NCBI RefSeq assembly: GCF_023218175.1
Contig: NZ_JALPTH010000035.1
Coordinates: forward strand, 1-64,000
Source of the DNA: Streptomyces lichenis
GTDB taxonomy: Bacteria > Actinomycetota > Actinomycetes > Streptomycetales > Streptomycetaceae
DNA: 64,000 nucleotides
Direction: 5' to 3'
Part shown: positions 42,192 through 51,205 of the stretch, piece after piece
How the letters are laid out: every line of letters starts with the position of its first letter
Numbering within the stretch: position 1 is the first letter of the stretch
Made by a program: the position numbers and the translations under genes
The notes under the pieces: model-generated
What the model saw: only the letters and a program-made list of their open reading frames with translations
Database searches by the model: none
What the model was told of the DNA's origin: nothing

Positions 42192-43358
42192 ATGGACCCT
42201 GACACCGAGCCGGACGCCCTCTTCGGTCTGGCCGAGCTGCTGGACGACGACGGCGGTGGTGCCCCGGCGGACGCCGCCGGGGCCGGGGCGCGGCCGGCCG
42301 GGGCGGGGCTGCTGGACGTACGGGAGATCCACGCCGAACCGGCGGCGGCGCTGTCCCCGCGCGGCCGGCAGGTCATCGCCCGCTTCCCCGGGGCCCGGCT
42401 GATCGAGGTCGGCTCGCACTGGAACATCCCGCAGCTGCACGGCAACGAGGGCAACGCGGAGCGCTGGGTGCGGGTCAAGCGGCAGACGCTGGTGCTGGGG
42501 GTGCGCAAGTCGCTGACCGTACGGCCCAACGGGCGCTCGGCGGACTGGATCGCGCCGGGGGCGTCCAACGGCTGCGCGATGTCCTGCGCCTACTGCTATG
42601 TGCCCCGGCGCAAGGGGTACGCCAACCCGATCACCGTCTTCACCAACATCGGGGACATCACCGGAGCCCTGGAGCGGCACATCGCCTCGCTGGGCCCCAA
42701 GGAGGAGCCCAACCAGTGCGACCCCCGGCGCTGGGTGTACGACATCGGGGAGAACGGCGACTGCTCGGTGGACGCGCTGATCAGCGACAACACCGCCGAC
42801 CTGGTGCGCGCCTTCCGGGCCTGGCCGACGGCCATGGCCTCCTTCGCGACCAAGTACGTCAACCGGGACCTGCTCGACCTGGACCCGCGCGGGTCCGCCC
42901 GGGTGCGCTTCTCCCTGATGCCGCCCGGCGACTCGCGGCTGCTGGATGTGCGGACCAGCCCGGTGGCGGAGCGGATCGCCGCCGCCGGGGACTTCCTGGA
43001 GGCGGGGTACGAGGTCCACTTCAACCTCTCCCCCGTGGTGCTCCGCCCGGGGTGGGAGGCGGACTGGGCCGAGCTGCTGCGCCGGCTGGACGACGAGCTG
43101 CCGCCGGCGGTGAAGGCGCAGGCGGCGGCCGAGGTGATCATGCTGACGCACAACCGGGAGCTGCACGAGGTCAATCTGCGCTGGCACCCGAAAGCCGAGG
43201 ACGCGCTGTGGCGCCCGGACCTCCAGCAGGCCAAGCGCTCGGAGAACGGCGCGCTGAACGTCCGCTACCGCAACGAGGTGAAGCGGGCGGGTGTGGAGCG
43301 GCTGACGGAGCTGGTCGCGGAGCACGCGCCCTGGCTGCGGGTGCGGTACGCGTTCTGA
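42192..43358 (+). CDS. Radical SAM protein of the spore photoproduct lyase family
   Basis: The 388-residue protein has the radical SAM cluster motif CAMSCAYC (Cys128, Cys132, Cys135) in GASNGCAMSCAYCYVPRRKGYANPI, matching SPL-like proteins of streptomycetes. True SPL repairs thymine photodimers in spore DNA; whether this actinobacterial group does so is not established. The ATG at 42192 follows GGAG closely. It is 27 bases after the FUSC gene. Confidence 0.85.
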   Translation: MDPDTEPDALFGLAELLDDDGGGAPADAAGAGARPAGAGLLDVREIHAEPAAALSPRGRQVIARFPGARLIEVGSHWNIPQLHGNEGNAERWVRVKRQTLVLGVRKSLTVRPNGRSADWIAPGASNGCAMSCAYCYVPRRKGYANPITVFTNIGDITGALERHIASLGPKEEPNQCDPRRWVYDIGENGDCSVDALISDNTADLVRAFRAWPTAMASFATKYVNRDLLDLDPRGSARVRFSLMPPGDSRLLDVRTSPVAERIAAAGDFLEAGYEVHFNLSPVVLRPGWEADWAELLRRLDDELPPAVKAQAAAEVIMLTHNRELHEVNLRWHPKAEDALWRPDLQQAKRSENGALNVRYRNEVKRAGVERLTELVAEHAPWLRVRYAF

Positions 43359-43394
43359 GCCGGGCCCTGGCAGGTGCCCGCCGGGCGGCGCGGG

Positions 43395-44861
43395 TCAGTC
43401 CTCGGTGCTGACCCGGATGCTGGTGACCTCGGTGTCGGCGGCGTCGGGGACGACCATGCCGGCCTCCACCCCGCTGCGCAGGTACTCCAGCACCTCGGCG
43501 TTCAGCCGCTCACCGGGCAGGGCGGCCGGGATGCCCGGCGGGTAGGGCGTGAGCATCTCCGCGCTGACCCGGCCGACCGCCTTCTGCCAGGGGACCTGCT
43601 CGGTCCGGCCGAAGAAGGCGTCGCGCGGCAGCAGGACCTGCTCCAGCCGGAGCGCGGGCGGGTCGGGCACCTCCACCCGCGGGGCCGGCCGCAGCCGGTC
43701 CGCGTGCCGGGCGGCGTCCGTCAGCGCCGCGACCAGGATGTCCGCGGTGTCGGGGTTGTCGGCGTGGGTGAGCTGGGCGCTGCTGCGCCGGTGGTCGGAC
43801 AGGTGCAGATTGACCCGGTGGTGCTCGCGGATCCAGTCGGCGACCGCGTAGCCGGTGGTGCCCAGCCCGGTGACGTCCACGATGACCTGGAGCGGGTCGA
43901 GGTCGGCCGCGCGGCCCGGGCCGCAGAAGTCCTCCCGGCCGTGCACGTGCAGCCCCTCCACGGCGGCGATCCGGGTGCGGACGTCCTTGGCGAGGGTGAG
44001 CGCGTCGTCGAAGAGGGCGCGGCCGTGCTCGGCCATCTGGCGGCGCCAGCCGTCCAGCCCCGCGTAGATCAGGACCGAGGGGCTGGTGGTGCCGAGCAGG
44101 TCCTCGCGGTTCTTCAGCACCTCGGGGCGGATCAGATCGCCCTGGAGGTGGAAGACGGAGCCCTGCTCCAGGCCGGAGCCCATCTTGTGGACCGAGGTGA
44201 CGCAGACGTCGGCGCCCGCGTCCATCGCCCAGGTGGGCAGTTCCGGGTGGAACGGCAGATGCGCGCCCCAGGCCTCGTCCACGATCAGCGGCACCCCGTG
44301 CTCGTGGCAGGCCTCGGCGATGGCGGCCAGGTCCGAGCAGGTGCCGTAGGGGGTGGGGGTGGTGACCAGCGCGCCCCGGGCGTCGGGGTGCTCGGCCAGC
44401 GCGGCGCGGAAGGCGTCAGCGGAGGGCGGATGGGCGAGGTGGCGCTCGGCGTCCCACTGCGGGTCCACCCACACCGGCACGATCCCGGCCAGTACGAGCC
44501 CGGAGACCACCGACTTGTGGGCGTCCCGGCCGACCAGCAGCTTCTCGTGCGGTCCGGCCACCGACAGCATGGCCGCCTTGACCGACAGGGAGCTGCCGCA
44601 GGTGGAGAAGAAGGTGTGCTCGGCACCCACCGCGTCGGCCATCAGCTCCTGGGCCCGCTCCAGCACCCGCCGGGAGGAGCGGCGGTCGTCCAGGCCGCTG
44701 GTGGCCAGCACGTCCGAGCGGAAGACGGCGTCCCCGAGCACCGCCCAGACCCGGGGGTCGGCGCCCCGCCCCTGCTTGTGGCCGGGCGGGGTGAAGGGCG
44801 TCTGCCGCTCCTCGTGGTAGGCGGCCAGTGCTTCCAGTACGGGTGCCTGCGAGTGGTCCAT
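43395..44861 (-). CDS. PLP-dependent Orn/Lys/Arg decarboxylase-type enzyme
   Basis: The 488-residue fold-type I enzyme begins TPFTPPGHKQGRG, typical of the family. It has STCGSSLSVKAAML, IVDEAWGAHL (PLP aspartate) and TSVHKMGSGLEQ (Schiff-base Lys about 226). Family enzymes decarboxylate basic amino acids to polyamines. The ATG is at 44861. It could be arginine, lysine or ornithine specific. Confidence 0.87.
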   Translation of the reverse strand: MDHSQAPVLEALAAYHEERQTPFTPPGHKQGRGADPRVWAVLGDAVFRSDVLATSGLDDRRSSRRVLERAQELMADAVGAEHTFFSTCGSSLSVKAAMLSVAGPHEKLLVGRDAHKSVVSGLVLAGIVPVWVDPQWDAERHLAHPPSADAFRAALAEHPDARGALVTTPTPYGTCSDLAAIAEACHEHGVPLIVDEAWGAHLPFHPELPTWAMDAGADVCVTSVHKMGSGLEQGSVFHLQGDLIRPEVLKNREDLLGTTSPSVLIYAGLDGWRRQMAEHGRALFDDALTLAKDVRTRIAAVEGLHVHGREDFCGPGRAADLDPLQVIVDVTGLGTTGYAVADWIREHHRVNLHLSDHRRSSAQLTHADNPDTADILVAALTDAARHADRLRPAPRVEVPDPPALRLEQVLLPRDAFFGRTEQVPWQKAVGRVSAEMLTPYPPGIPAALPGERLNAEVLEYLRSGVEAGMVVPDAADTEVTSIRVSTED

Positions 44862-44939
44862 GGCTCCTCCGGTGCCCGGCGGAACGGTACGGAAACGGCG
44901 CGCCGGGCGGGCGTGCGGGGGGGGCGGCCTGGTGGCAGG

Positions 44940-45353
44940 TCAGCCCGCGGCGTTGTCCACGCGCATCCGGACCTGGTCCTCCAGCCGCTCCAGGCTGCGG
45001 TCCAGCGAGCGGTGCACGGAGCTCTCCCCGGGGTCGTGGCTCTCGTCGAAGAAGGAGAGGTGCACGGTGACCTCGCTGGTGGCGCTGTCCAGCCCGGCGA
45101 CCTGGAGCCAGCCCGCGTAACTGCCCTGCTCGCGGGTGCCCCACTCCAGGCGCAGCTGGTCCTTGCGGGCGCGCAGCAGGGCGGCGGTGTCCTCGTCGGT
45201 ACGGTCCTCGTGGACGGTGACGGCGGGCGGCTCCCCGCCCCGTACGTGCAGCTCGCCGGGGAGCCAGGTGTCGAGCTGGTCGACGTTGGCGGCCTGGTCG
45301 AAGACGTGCTCGGGCAGGGCGGGCATGGTGCGGGTGCGCTCGTACTCCGTCAT
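44940..45353 (-). CDS. SRPBCC-type small protein
   Basis: The 137-residue protein starts MTEYERTRTMPALPEHVFDQAANVDQLDTW, with the helix-grip pattern of SRPBCC/START-like proteins (a charged N-terminal strand, then a loop with PEHVF). No ligand can be predicted. It lies 78 bases upstream of the decarboxylase gene on the same strand. Confidence 0.75.
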   Translation of the reverse strand: MTEYERTRTMPALPEHVFDQAANVDQLDTWLPGELHVRGGEPPAVTVHEDRTDEDTAALLRARKDQLRLEWGTREQGSYAGWLQVAGLDSATSEVTVHLSFFDESHDPGESSVHRSLDRSLERLEDQVRMRVDNAAG

Positions 45354-45458
45354 GGGATCGGCCCCTTCGCTCGCTCGGTCGTAGGGAGTGGCCGGTGACG
45401 AGTGCCCGCCGGGCGGGAAACGAAGCGGTGGCCGCGAGCGGAGCCCGGGAAAGGGAAA

Positions 45459-45489
45459 GCCCCGGCTGGACGGGGGAACCAGCCGGGGC
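45459..45489 (-). terminator. Terminator after MFS gene
   Basis: GCCCCGGCTGG and CCAGCCGGGGC pair perfectly over 11 bp around a 9-base loop, between the leftward MFS gene and the SRPBCC gene. Confidence 0.88.
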
Positions 45490-45603
45490 AGTCTGTGAGG
45501 AACGGGGAGGTCTCACCGGATATCCCGGTATCTCCACCCGTTCGATGTATGAACAGTAAACCACCTGGAGGGATTCAGGCCACCTCGGGGGGTGCGGTTC
45601 CCG

Positions 45604-47136
45604 TCACACCGGCGAGGCGGGCGGCGTGGGGCCGGACGCCGGGCCCCGGGCGGCCGGACTTCCGCCACCGGACTGCTCGGCCGCGGCCTGCGCGGAGAGC
45701 GGGGTGGCGATGTCCTCCAGCGACCGGCCCTCGGCGGCGACCGCGAAGAACACCGCGACCAGTCCTCCGGCCACCATCAGCGCGGCTCCGATGCAGAAGG
45801 CGAGCACGGTGTCCCCGGGGTTCCCGCTCTCGGTCAGCTCGGAGAAGATCAGCGGACCGGAGATACCGCCGGCCGCGGTGCCCACCGCGTAGAAGAAGGC
45901 GATGGCCATCGCCCGGGTCTCCATCGGGAAGATCTCGCTGACGGTCAGATAGGCGGAGCTGGCGCCCGCCGAGGCGAAGAAGAGCACCACGCACCAGCAG
46001 GCCGTCATGGTGGTCGCGGTCAGCCAGCCCTGGCCGAACATCCAGGCCGTGACGAAGAGCAGGGCGCCGGAGAGCAGATAGGTGCCGGCGATCATGGGGC
46101 GGCGGCCCCAGGTGTCGAAGAGCCGGCCGAGCAGCAGCGGGCCGAAGAAGTTGCCCAGCGCGATCACGGCGAAGAAGTAGCCGGTGGAGCCGGTGCCGAC
46201 GTCGAAGAAGGTCACCAGGATGGCGCCGAACCCGAAGGTGATCGCGTTGTAGAGGAAGGCCTGCCCGATGAAGAGCGCCAGACCGAGCACGGCGCGCTTG
46301 GGGTAGGCGCGGAACAGCGTCTTGGCGATGGTGACGAAGCCGACGCTGTGCCGCTGCTTGATGGTGATGGCCTTCCCGGCCTCGGGCAGCGGCCGACCGA
46401 GCTCGCGCTCCACCTCCCGCTCCACGTCCCCGACCAGCTTCTCGGCCTCCTCCTCCCTGCCGTGGATGAACATCCAGCGGGGGCTCTCCGGCACATGCCG
46501 CCGCACCACCAGGATCACCAGGCCGAGCACGACGCCCAAGGCGAAGGAGACCCGCCAGCCGATGTCGATGGGCAGGAAGTCGGTGTTGAGCGCGACGACG
46601 GAGAGCAGCGCGCCGCCGACCGCGCCGAGCCAGTAGCTGCCGTTGATGATCAGGTCGACCCGCCCCCGGTACTTGCTGGGGATCAGCTCGTCGATGGCGG
46701 AGTTGATCGCCGCGTACTCGCCGCCGATGCCGAAGCCGGTGAAGAAGCGGAAGAGGAAGAACCACCAGGTGGAGAAGGACAGCGCGGTCATCGCGGTGGC
46801 TGCCAGATACACGGCCAGGGTGACCAGGAACAGCTTCTTGCGGCCGAACCTGTCGGTGAGCCAGCCGAAGAACAGCGCCCCGGTGCAGGCGCCGGCCACA
46901 TAGAGCGCGGCGGCCAGGCCGGTCACCTGGGCGCTGGAGATGTCCAGACCGCTGCCCTCCTCGGACAGCCGGCTGGCCATGTTGCCGACGATGGTGACCT
47001 CGAGCCCGTCCAGGATCCAGACGGTGCCCAGACCGATCACGATCATCCAGTGCCACCGCGACCACGGCAGCCGGTCCAATCTCGCGGGGACTTTCGTGGT
47101 GACGGTCCCGTCCACCGACTGGCCGAGCTCGCTCAT
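45604..47136 (-). CDS. MFS metabolite/sugar transporter
   Basis: The 510-residue twelve-helix carrier has the loop 2-3 motif GWLTDRFGRKKLF and the second-half repeat GRLFDTWGRRPMI, plus FRFFTGFGIGGEYAAINSAIDELIPSKYRGR and the intracellular loop PESPRW. This places it in the sugar-porter-like/metabolite-proton symporter group. The ATG at 47136 has GGAGGT upstream. It diverges from an SDR gene. Confidence 0.88.
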   Translation of the reverse strand: MSELGQSVDGTVTTKVPARLDRLPWSRWHWMIVIGLGTVWILDGLEVTIVGNMASRLSEEGSGLDISSAQVTGLAAALYVAGACTGALFFGWLTDRFGRKKLFLVTLAVYLAATAMTALSFSTWWFFLFRFFTGFGIGGEYAAINSAIDELIPSKYRGRVDLIINGSYWLGAVGGALLSVVALNTDFLPIDIGWRVSFALGVVLGLVILVVRRHVPESPRWMFIHGREEEAEKLVGDVEREVERELGRPLPEAGKAITIKQRHSVGFVTIAKTLFRAYPKRAVLGLALFIGQAFLYNAITFGFGAILVTFFDVGTGSTGYFFAVIALGNFFGPLLLGRLFDTWGRRPMIAGTYLLSGALLFVTAWMFGQGWLTATTMTACWCVVLFFASAGASSAYLTVSEIFPMETRAMAIAFFYAVGTAAGGISGPLIFSELTESGNPGDTVLAFCIGAALMVAGGLVAVFFAVAAEGRSLEDIATPLSAQAAAEQSGGGSPAARGPASGPTPPASPV

Positions 47137-47230
47137 GGTCACCTCCGGGGTGTAGTGGCGGGCGGCGGGTACCCGGCGGCGATTCCCGCGAAACGGGGCA
47201 TGGGCCGTACGGCGGGGGTACCCGGCGCGC

Positions 47231-48022
47231 ATGAACGACACAGTGAAGCCGCTGGCCGTGGTGACCGGAGCCTCCAGCGGGATCGGCCGCGAACTCGCCA
47301 AGCGGTTCGCCGGGAACGGGTTCGACCTGGTGGTCTGCGCCGAGGACGCGGAGCTGGACGGCGCGGTGGCGGAGCTGCGCGCGCTCGGGGCGCAGGTCAC
47401 GGCGGTCCGGGCGGACCTCGCCGTCTACGACGGGGTGGAGCGGTTGTACGCCGCGATCGGCGCCACCCACCGCCCGATCGCCGCGGCCGCGCTCAACGCG
47501 GGCGTCGGGCAGGGCGGCGCCTTCCTGGACCAGGAACTCGCCGACGCGGCCCGGGTCATCGACCTCAACATCACCTCGACCGTCCATCTGGCCCGGCGGC
47601 TGCTGCCGGACATGGTGGACGCCGACGAGGGCCGGGTGCTGATCACCTCGTCCATCGCCTCGACCATGCCGGGCTCGTTCCAGGCGGTCTACAACGCCTC
47701 CAAGTCCTTCCTCCAGTCCTTCGCCCAAGCGCTCCAGGACGAGCTGAAGGACACCGGGGTCACGGTCACCTCGCTGATGCCGGGTCCGACCGAGACCGAG
47801 TTCTTCCACCGCGCCGGGATGGACGGCACACCCGTCGGCAAGCAGCAGAAGGACGACGACGCCCAGGTGGCGAAGGAGGGGTTCGAGGCGCTGATGCGCG
47901 GCCGGGACAAGGTGGTGGCCGGCTCGGTGAAGACCAAGGCCCAGGGGCTGGCCGCCAAGGTGCTGCCCGACCGGCTGAAGGCGGCGGGGCACCGGAGGAT
48001 GGCCGAGCCGGACGAGGAGTGA
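47231..48022 (+). CDS. Short-chain dehydrogenase/reductase
   Basis: The 263-residue SDR shows VVTGASSGIGRELAKRFA, ALNAGVG (variant NAG motif), ITSSIAS and YNASKSF, with catalytic Ser, Tyr and Lys. It belongs to the subfamily with a long C-terminal KTKAQGLAAKVLPDRLKA tail. Behind it (48023-48163) short GTGAGGACNCCGGCGGCGG words are repeated. Confidence 0.87.
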   Translation: MNDTVKPLAVVTGASSGIGRELAKRFAGNGFDLVVCAEDAELDGAVAELRALGAQVTAVRADLAVYDGVERLYAAIGATHRPIAAAALNAGVGQGGAFLDQELADAARVIDLNITSTVHLARRLLPDMVDADEGRVLITSSIASTMPGSFQAVYNASKSFLQSFAQALQDELKDTGVTVTSLMPGPTETEFFHRAGMDGTPVGKQQKDDDAQVAKEGFEALMRGRDKVVAGSVKTKAQGLAAKVLPDRLKAAGHRRMAEPDEE

Positions 48023-48163
48023 GGACGCCGGCGGCGGGCCTTGACGAAGGGTGGGGACAGCGGCAGCGAGCGGCGGGACGCGGGGTGAGGACAACCGCGT
48101 CGGGCCGCCGGGGCGCGGGGGTGAGGACACCGGCGGCGGGGCGCGGGTCGCGGGGCCCGGGAG

Positions 48164-49129
48164 TCAGAAGCTGCCGAACCCCCCGCCGCTGAAGCCGCCG
48201 CCGTAACCGCCGCCGGAGTCGCCGTAACCGCTGCCGGAGTCGCCGACGCCGCCGTAGTCGCTCCCTGAGTGGCCCTGGCTCCCGGGTCCCCGGGCGGTGC
48301 CGGAGCGGGGGCGCCCGGGTGGCCTGGGCGGCACCTCGGCGGAGGAGCGCCAGCGGCGGCGGGTGACGGCGGCCCACCACTCCTCGAACGCCACCGGGTC
48401 CCCGGGGACCGAGCACTCCGCCATCACGCTCTCCCGGGTCGCCAGGTCCCAGCGCAGGGTGGTGAGGCCCTCGTCGCCGAGCGCCAGCAACTCCTCCTCC
48501 AGCCCGTACACCGTCAGCGGCTCCGCCGACCGGGGGGCGGCCTCCGGCGGCGGAGGTCCGGCGGGCAGATCGCCGCGGTAGACCAGGACGGCCGCCCCGT
48601 CGCCGTCGACCGCCCAGCCCCACACCCGGCGGCTCGCGAGTGCGTGGTACCGGGCGTGCCGGGCGTGGGCGGCCGCGCGCAACGCCTCCCGCTCGGCCCG
48701 CTCGGCCTCCCAGCGGCGGGCCTCCTCCTCGCGCTCCCGCCGCGCCTCCTCGGCGCCCGCGGCCAGGCGGCGCCCGATCTCCTCGCGTACCGGCGCGTAT
48801 CCCTCCTCGGCGTCCGCCAGGGCGGCGCGGAAGAGCTCCGCCGCCCGCTCCCTGCGGCGCCGCGCGCCCGGCAGATGACGGACCGTCCGGCGGCGGGTGT
48901 ACGACCGGTAGGCGTCCTCCGCGGCGTGTACCGCGCGCGAGAACCGCTCCCCCACCGCCCGCCACTCGGCCTCCTCGGCCGGGGTGCCCCAGACGGCGTT
49001 CCAGCCGAGCATGCCGCTCCTGGAGTGCCCGACCGGGTGGTACGAGTAGCCGGTCCGCCCCAGCGGTTCCGGATAGCACGTCAGCCTGCCCACCTCGATG
49101 AGTACCCGCCGCTGCCCTTCGCCGGCCAT
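48164..49129 (-). CDS. Hypothetical protein with coiled coil and Gly/Ser-rich tail
   Basis: The 321-residue protein has an N-terminal domain with many Tyr/Trp (EVGRLTCYPEPLGRTGYSYHPVGHSRSGMLGWNAVWG). A Glu/Arg-rich coiled coil follows at about 120-165 (EARREREEEARRWEAERAERE). It ends in a glycine-serine-tyrosine tail with SGSGYGDSGGGYGGGFSGGG. The ATG at 49129 has GGAGGT upstream. The low-complexity tail might mediate self-association. Function unknown. Confidence 0.75.
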   Translation of the reverse strand: MAGEGQRRVLIEVGRLTCYPEPLGRTGYSYHPVGHSRSGMLGWNAVWGTPAEEAEWRAVGERFSRAVHAAEDAYRSYTRRRTVRHLPGARRRRERAAELFRAALADAEEGYAPVREEIGRRLAAGAEEARREREEEARRWEAERAEREALRAAAHARHARYHALASRRVWGWAVDGDGAAVLVYRGDLPAGPPPPEAAPRSAEPLTVYGLEEELLALGDEGLTTLRWDLATRESVMAECSVPGDPVAFEEWWAAVTRRRWRSSAEVPPRPPGRPRSGTARGPGSQGHSGSDYGGVGDSGSGYGDSGGGYGGGFSGGGFGSF

Positions 49130-49258
49130 GGGCGACCACCTCCCCGCGTGGAGCATCCCCCACGGCCCCGTGGCGGGAAACGGTGCCGGGTTCGGCCCGA
49201 GGCCGGAGGGTACCCGGCGGCCACGGGCAGGGACGACCGTACGAATGGAGGTGCGGCG

Positions 49259-49438
49259 ATGAGCGAGCCGGCGGACTTCTGGGGCTACTCGACCCCGTCG
49301 CAGGCCGAAGGCGAGCGGGATCCGGAGGGCGGCGAGCACCCCGACGTGGACCGCTCCACGCCCTCCCAGGCGGAGGGCGAGCGGATCGCCGACGAGGAGG
49401 CGCCGCAACCGGGCGGGGACGCACCGCGGCACGGCTGA
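49259..49438 (+). CDS. Small acidic protein with internal duplication
   Basis: The 59-residue acidic protein starts at the ATG at 49259 behind GGAGGTGCGGCG. It contains STPSQAEGER twice, at about residues 11-20 and 33-42, the second preceded by VDR. No membrane segment or known motif. It diverges from the coiled-coil protein gene. Confidence 0.65.
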   Translation: MSEPADFWGYSTPSQAEGERDPEGGEHPDVDRSTPSQAEGERIADEEAPQPGGDAPRHG

Positions 49439-49588
49439 GGGGGGCGTGGGCCACCCTGGCGATTGGCCCAGCCGGGCAGGGCCGCAATGGACCAGAGTGA
49501 GTGGGCCGCCCGCTCCTAGGTTGGCCGAGGCTGGCGAGTGCACGTCACGCTCGCCGCTCTCCCGACGACCGACCTCCAGGAGACCTCG

Positions 49589-51205
49589 GTGCGCCACCGC
49601 CTGCTCCCCGCCGCCGGGCCCGCCCGGGGCCTCGCCCTCGCCCAGTTGGTCAACTCGGTGGGCGACGGCGCCTACTACGTCTGCTCGGCGCTCTACTTCG
49701 CCCGGGTCGTCGGCCTCAGCGCGACCGAGATCGGTCTCGGGCTGACCCTGGCCTGGGCGATCGGCGCACCGGCGGGGGTGCCGATCGGCCACCTCGCCGA
49801 CCGGCGCGGCGCGCGCGGGGTCGCCGTCGCCCTGGCCGCGGCCACCGGTACCGCGGTGGCCGCCCTGCTGCTGGTCCGCACCTACCCCCTCTTCCTCCTC
49901 GCGGTCTGCGGCTACGCCGCGGCCCAGTGCGGGCTGGCCGCGGCCCGGCAGTCGCTGCTGGCCGCGCTGGTCCCGGCGGCCGAGCGGACCGGGGTGCTGG
50001 CCCGCCTCCAGTCGACCGCCAACGCGGGCATCGGCGCGGGGGCGCTGGTGGGCGCGGTGGCCCTGCAGATCGCCACCCCCGCCGCGTACCTCTCCGTCCT
50101 CGCGGTGGACGCGGTGGCGTTCGCCGGCTGCGCGGTGCTGCTGGGGCGGCTGCCCGCGGCCGTGCCCGCCCCACCGGAGCGGTCCGGGGCGGCCGAGCCA
50201 CGACTGGGCGTGCTCCGGGACCGCCCGTACGCCCTGGTCACTCTCCTGCACACGGTGATGCTGCTGCGGATGCCGCTGATCAGCCTGGCCCTGCCGCTGT
50301 GGGTGGCCGAGCGCACCGGCGCCCCCGGCTGGACGGTCGCGGCGCTGATGGTGCTCAACACCGGCGGGGTGATGCTCTTCCAGGTGCGCACCGCGGCCCG
50401 GGTGCGGGGGCTGGAGAGCGCGGTGCGCACGGTGCGCTGGGGCGGGGCCGGGATGCTCGCCTCCTGCGCGGTGTTCGCACTGACCGGGGTGGTGGACGGG
50501 CCGGTGTGGGTGGTGACCGCGCTGCTGGTGGCCGGGGCGGTACTGCTGGTGTGGGGCGAGATGCGGCAGTCGGCGGGCGCCTGGCAGATCGCCTTCGACC
50601 TGGCTCCGGCCGGACGGCAGGGCCAGTACCAGGGTTTCTTCGGGATCGGGGTGCCGGTGGCCCGGATGGCCGGGCCGGTGGTGCTGACCGCGCTGGTGCT
50701 GGGCTGGGGCGGGCCGGGCTGGTTGGCGCTGGGCGGACTGCTGCTGGCAGCGGGGCTGGCCATGGGCCCGGCAGTCCGCTGGGCGGAGGGCCGGAATGCC
50801 GCTACCGGTCCGGTCCACTGGGCGGAGGGGGGCCGGGGCGCCGCCGCCGGTCCGCCGGACGCGGCCGGGACCGCGGCGGCCCGCCCCTGGCAACCCTCCC
50901 GATATCCCTCCCGATGTGCCCCGGGCGTCTCTCCCGGTGGCCCTGCCCCGGCCCGGGGTGGCGGACGGTGGGCATGCCCGGCGATCACGCGGGCACTCGC
51001 ACACGGGAGCGGGTTGCCGAGTACCGCCGGGGAGATGACCGGCCGGGCGCCCGCTTCCCGTCTTGGAGGAGCTGTGGCCATCGATGCAGGTGAGGTCGGA
51101 GAGGAGCACGGGGTCCCGGAGCGGTCCGCGCCGGGAACCGTGCCGCGCGCGGGCGGCATACCGGGAGCTCGGCGGTGTCCGGGAGGTGCGCCGTGTGCGG
51201 TGTGA
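49589..51205 (+). CDS. MFS efflux-type transporter with unusual C-terminal tail
   Basis: The first about 400 residues are a normal drug-efflux-like MFS protein (ALAQLVNSVGDGAYYVCSALYFARVVG, PIGHLADRRGARG, twelve helices). After VRWAEG near residue 400 the frame continues for about 135 residues of non-globular Gly/Ala/Pro-rich sequence and overlaps the next gene by 13 bases. Family members end soon after TM12, so the tail is probably a read-through of a lost stop. The GTG at 49589 has AGGAGA upstream. It may export or import the product of the two enzymes that follow. Confidence 0.82.
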   Translation: MRHRLLPAAGPARGLALAQLVNSVGDGAYYVCSALYFARVVGLSATEIGLGLTLAWAIGAPAGVPIGHLADRRGARGVAVALAAATGTAVAALLLVRTYPLFLLAVCGYAAAQCGLAAARQSLLAALVPAAERTGVLARLQSTANAGIGAGALVGAVALQIATPAAYLSVLAVDAVAFAGCAVLLGRLPAAVPAPPERSGAAEPRLGVLRDRPYALVTLLHTVMLLRMPLISLALPLWVAERTGAPGWTVAALMVLNTGGVMLFQVRTAARVRGLESAVRTVRWGGAGMLASCAVFALTGVVDGPVWVVTALLVAGAVLLVWGEMRQSAGAWQIAFDLAPAGRQGQYQGFFGIGVPVARMAGPVVLTALVLGWGGPGWLALGGLLLAAGLAMGPAVRWAEGRNAATGPVHWAEGGRGAAAGPPDAAGTAAARPWQPSRYPSRCAPGVSPGGPAPARGGGRWACPAITRALAHGSGLPSTAGEMTGRAPASRLGGAVAIDAGEVGEEHGVPERSAPGTVPRAGGIPGARRCPGGAPCAV

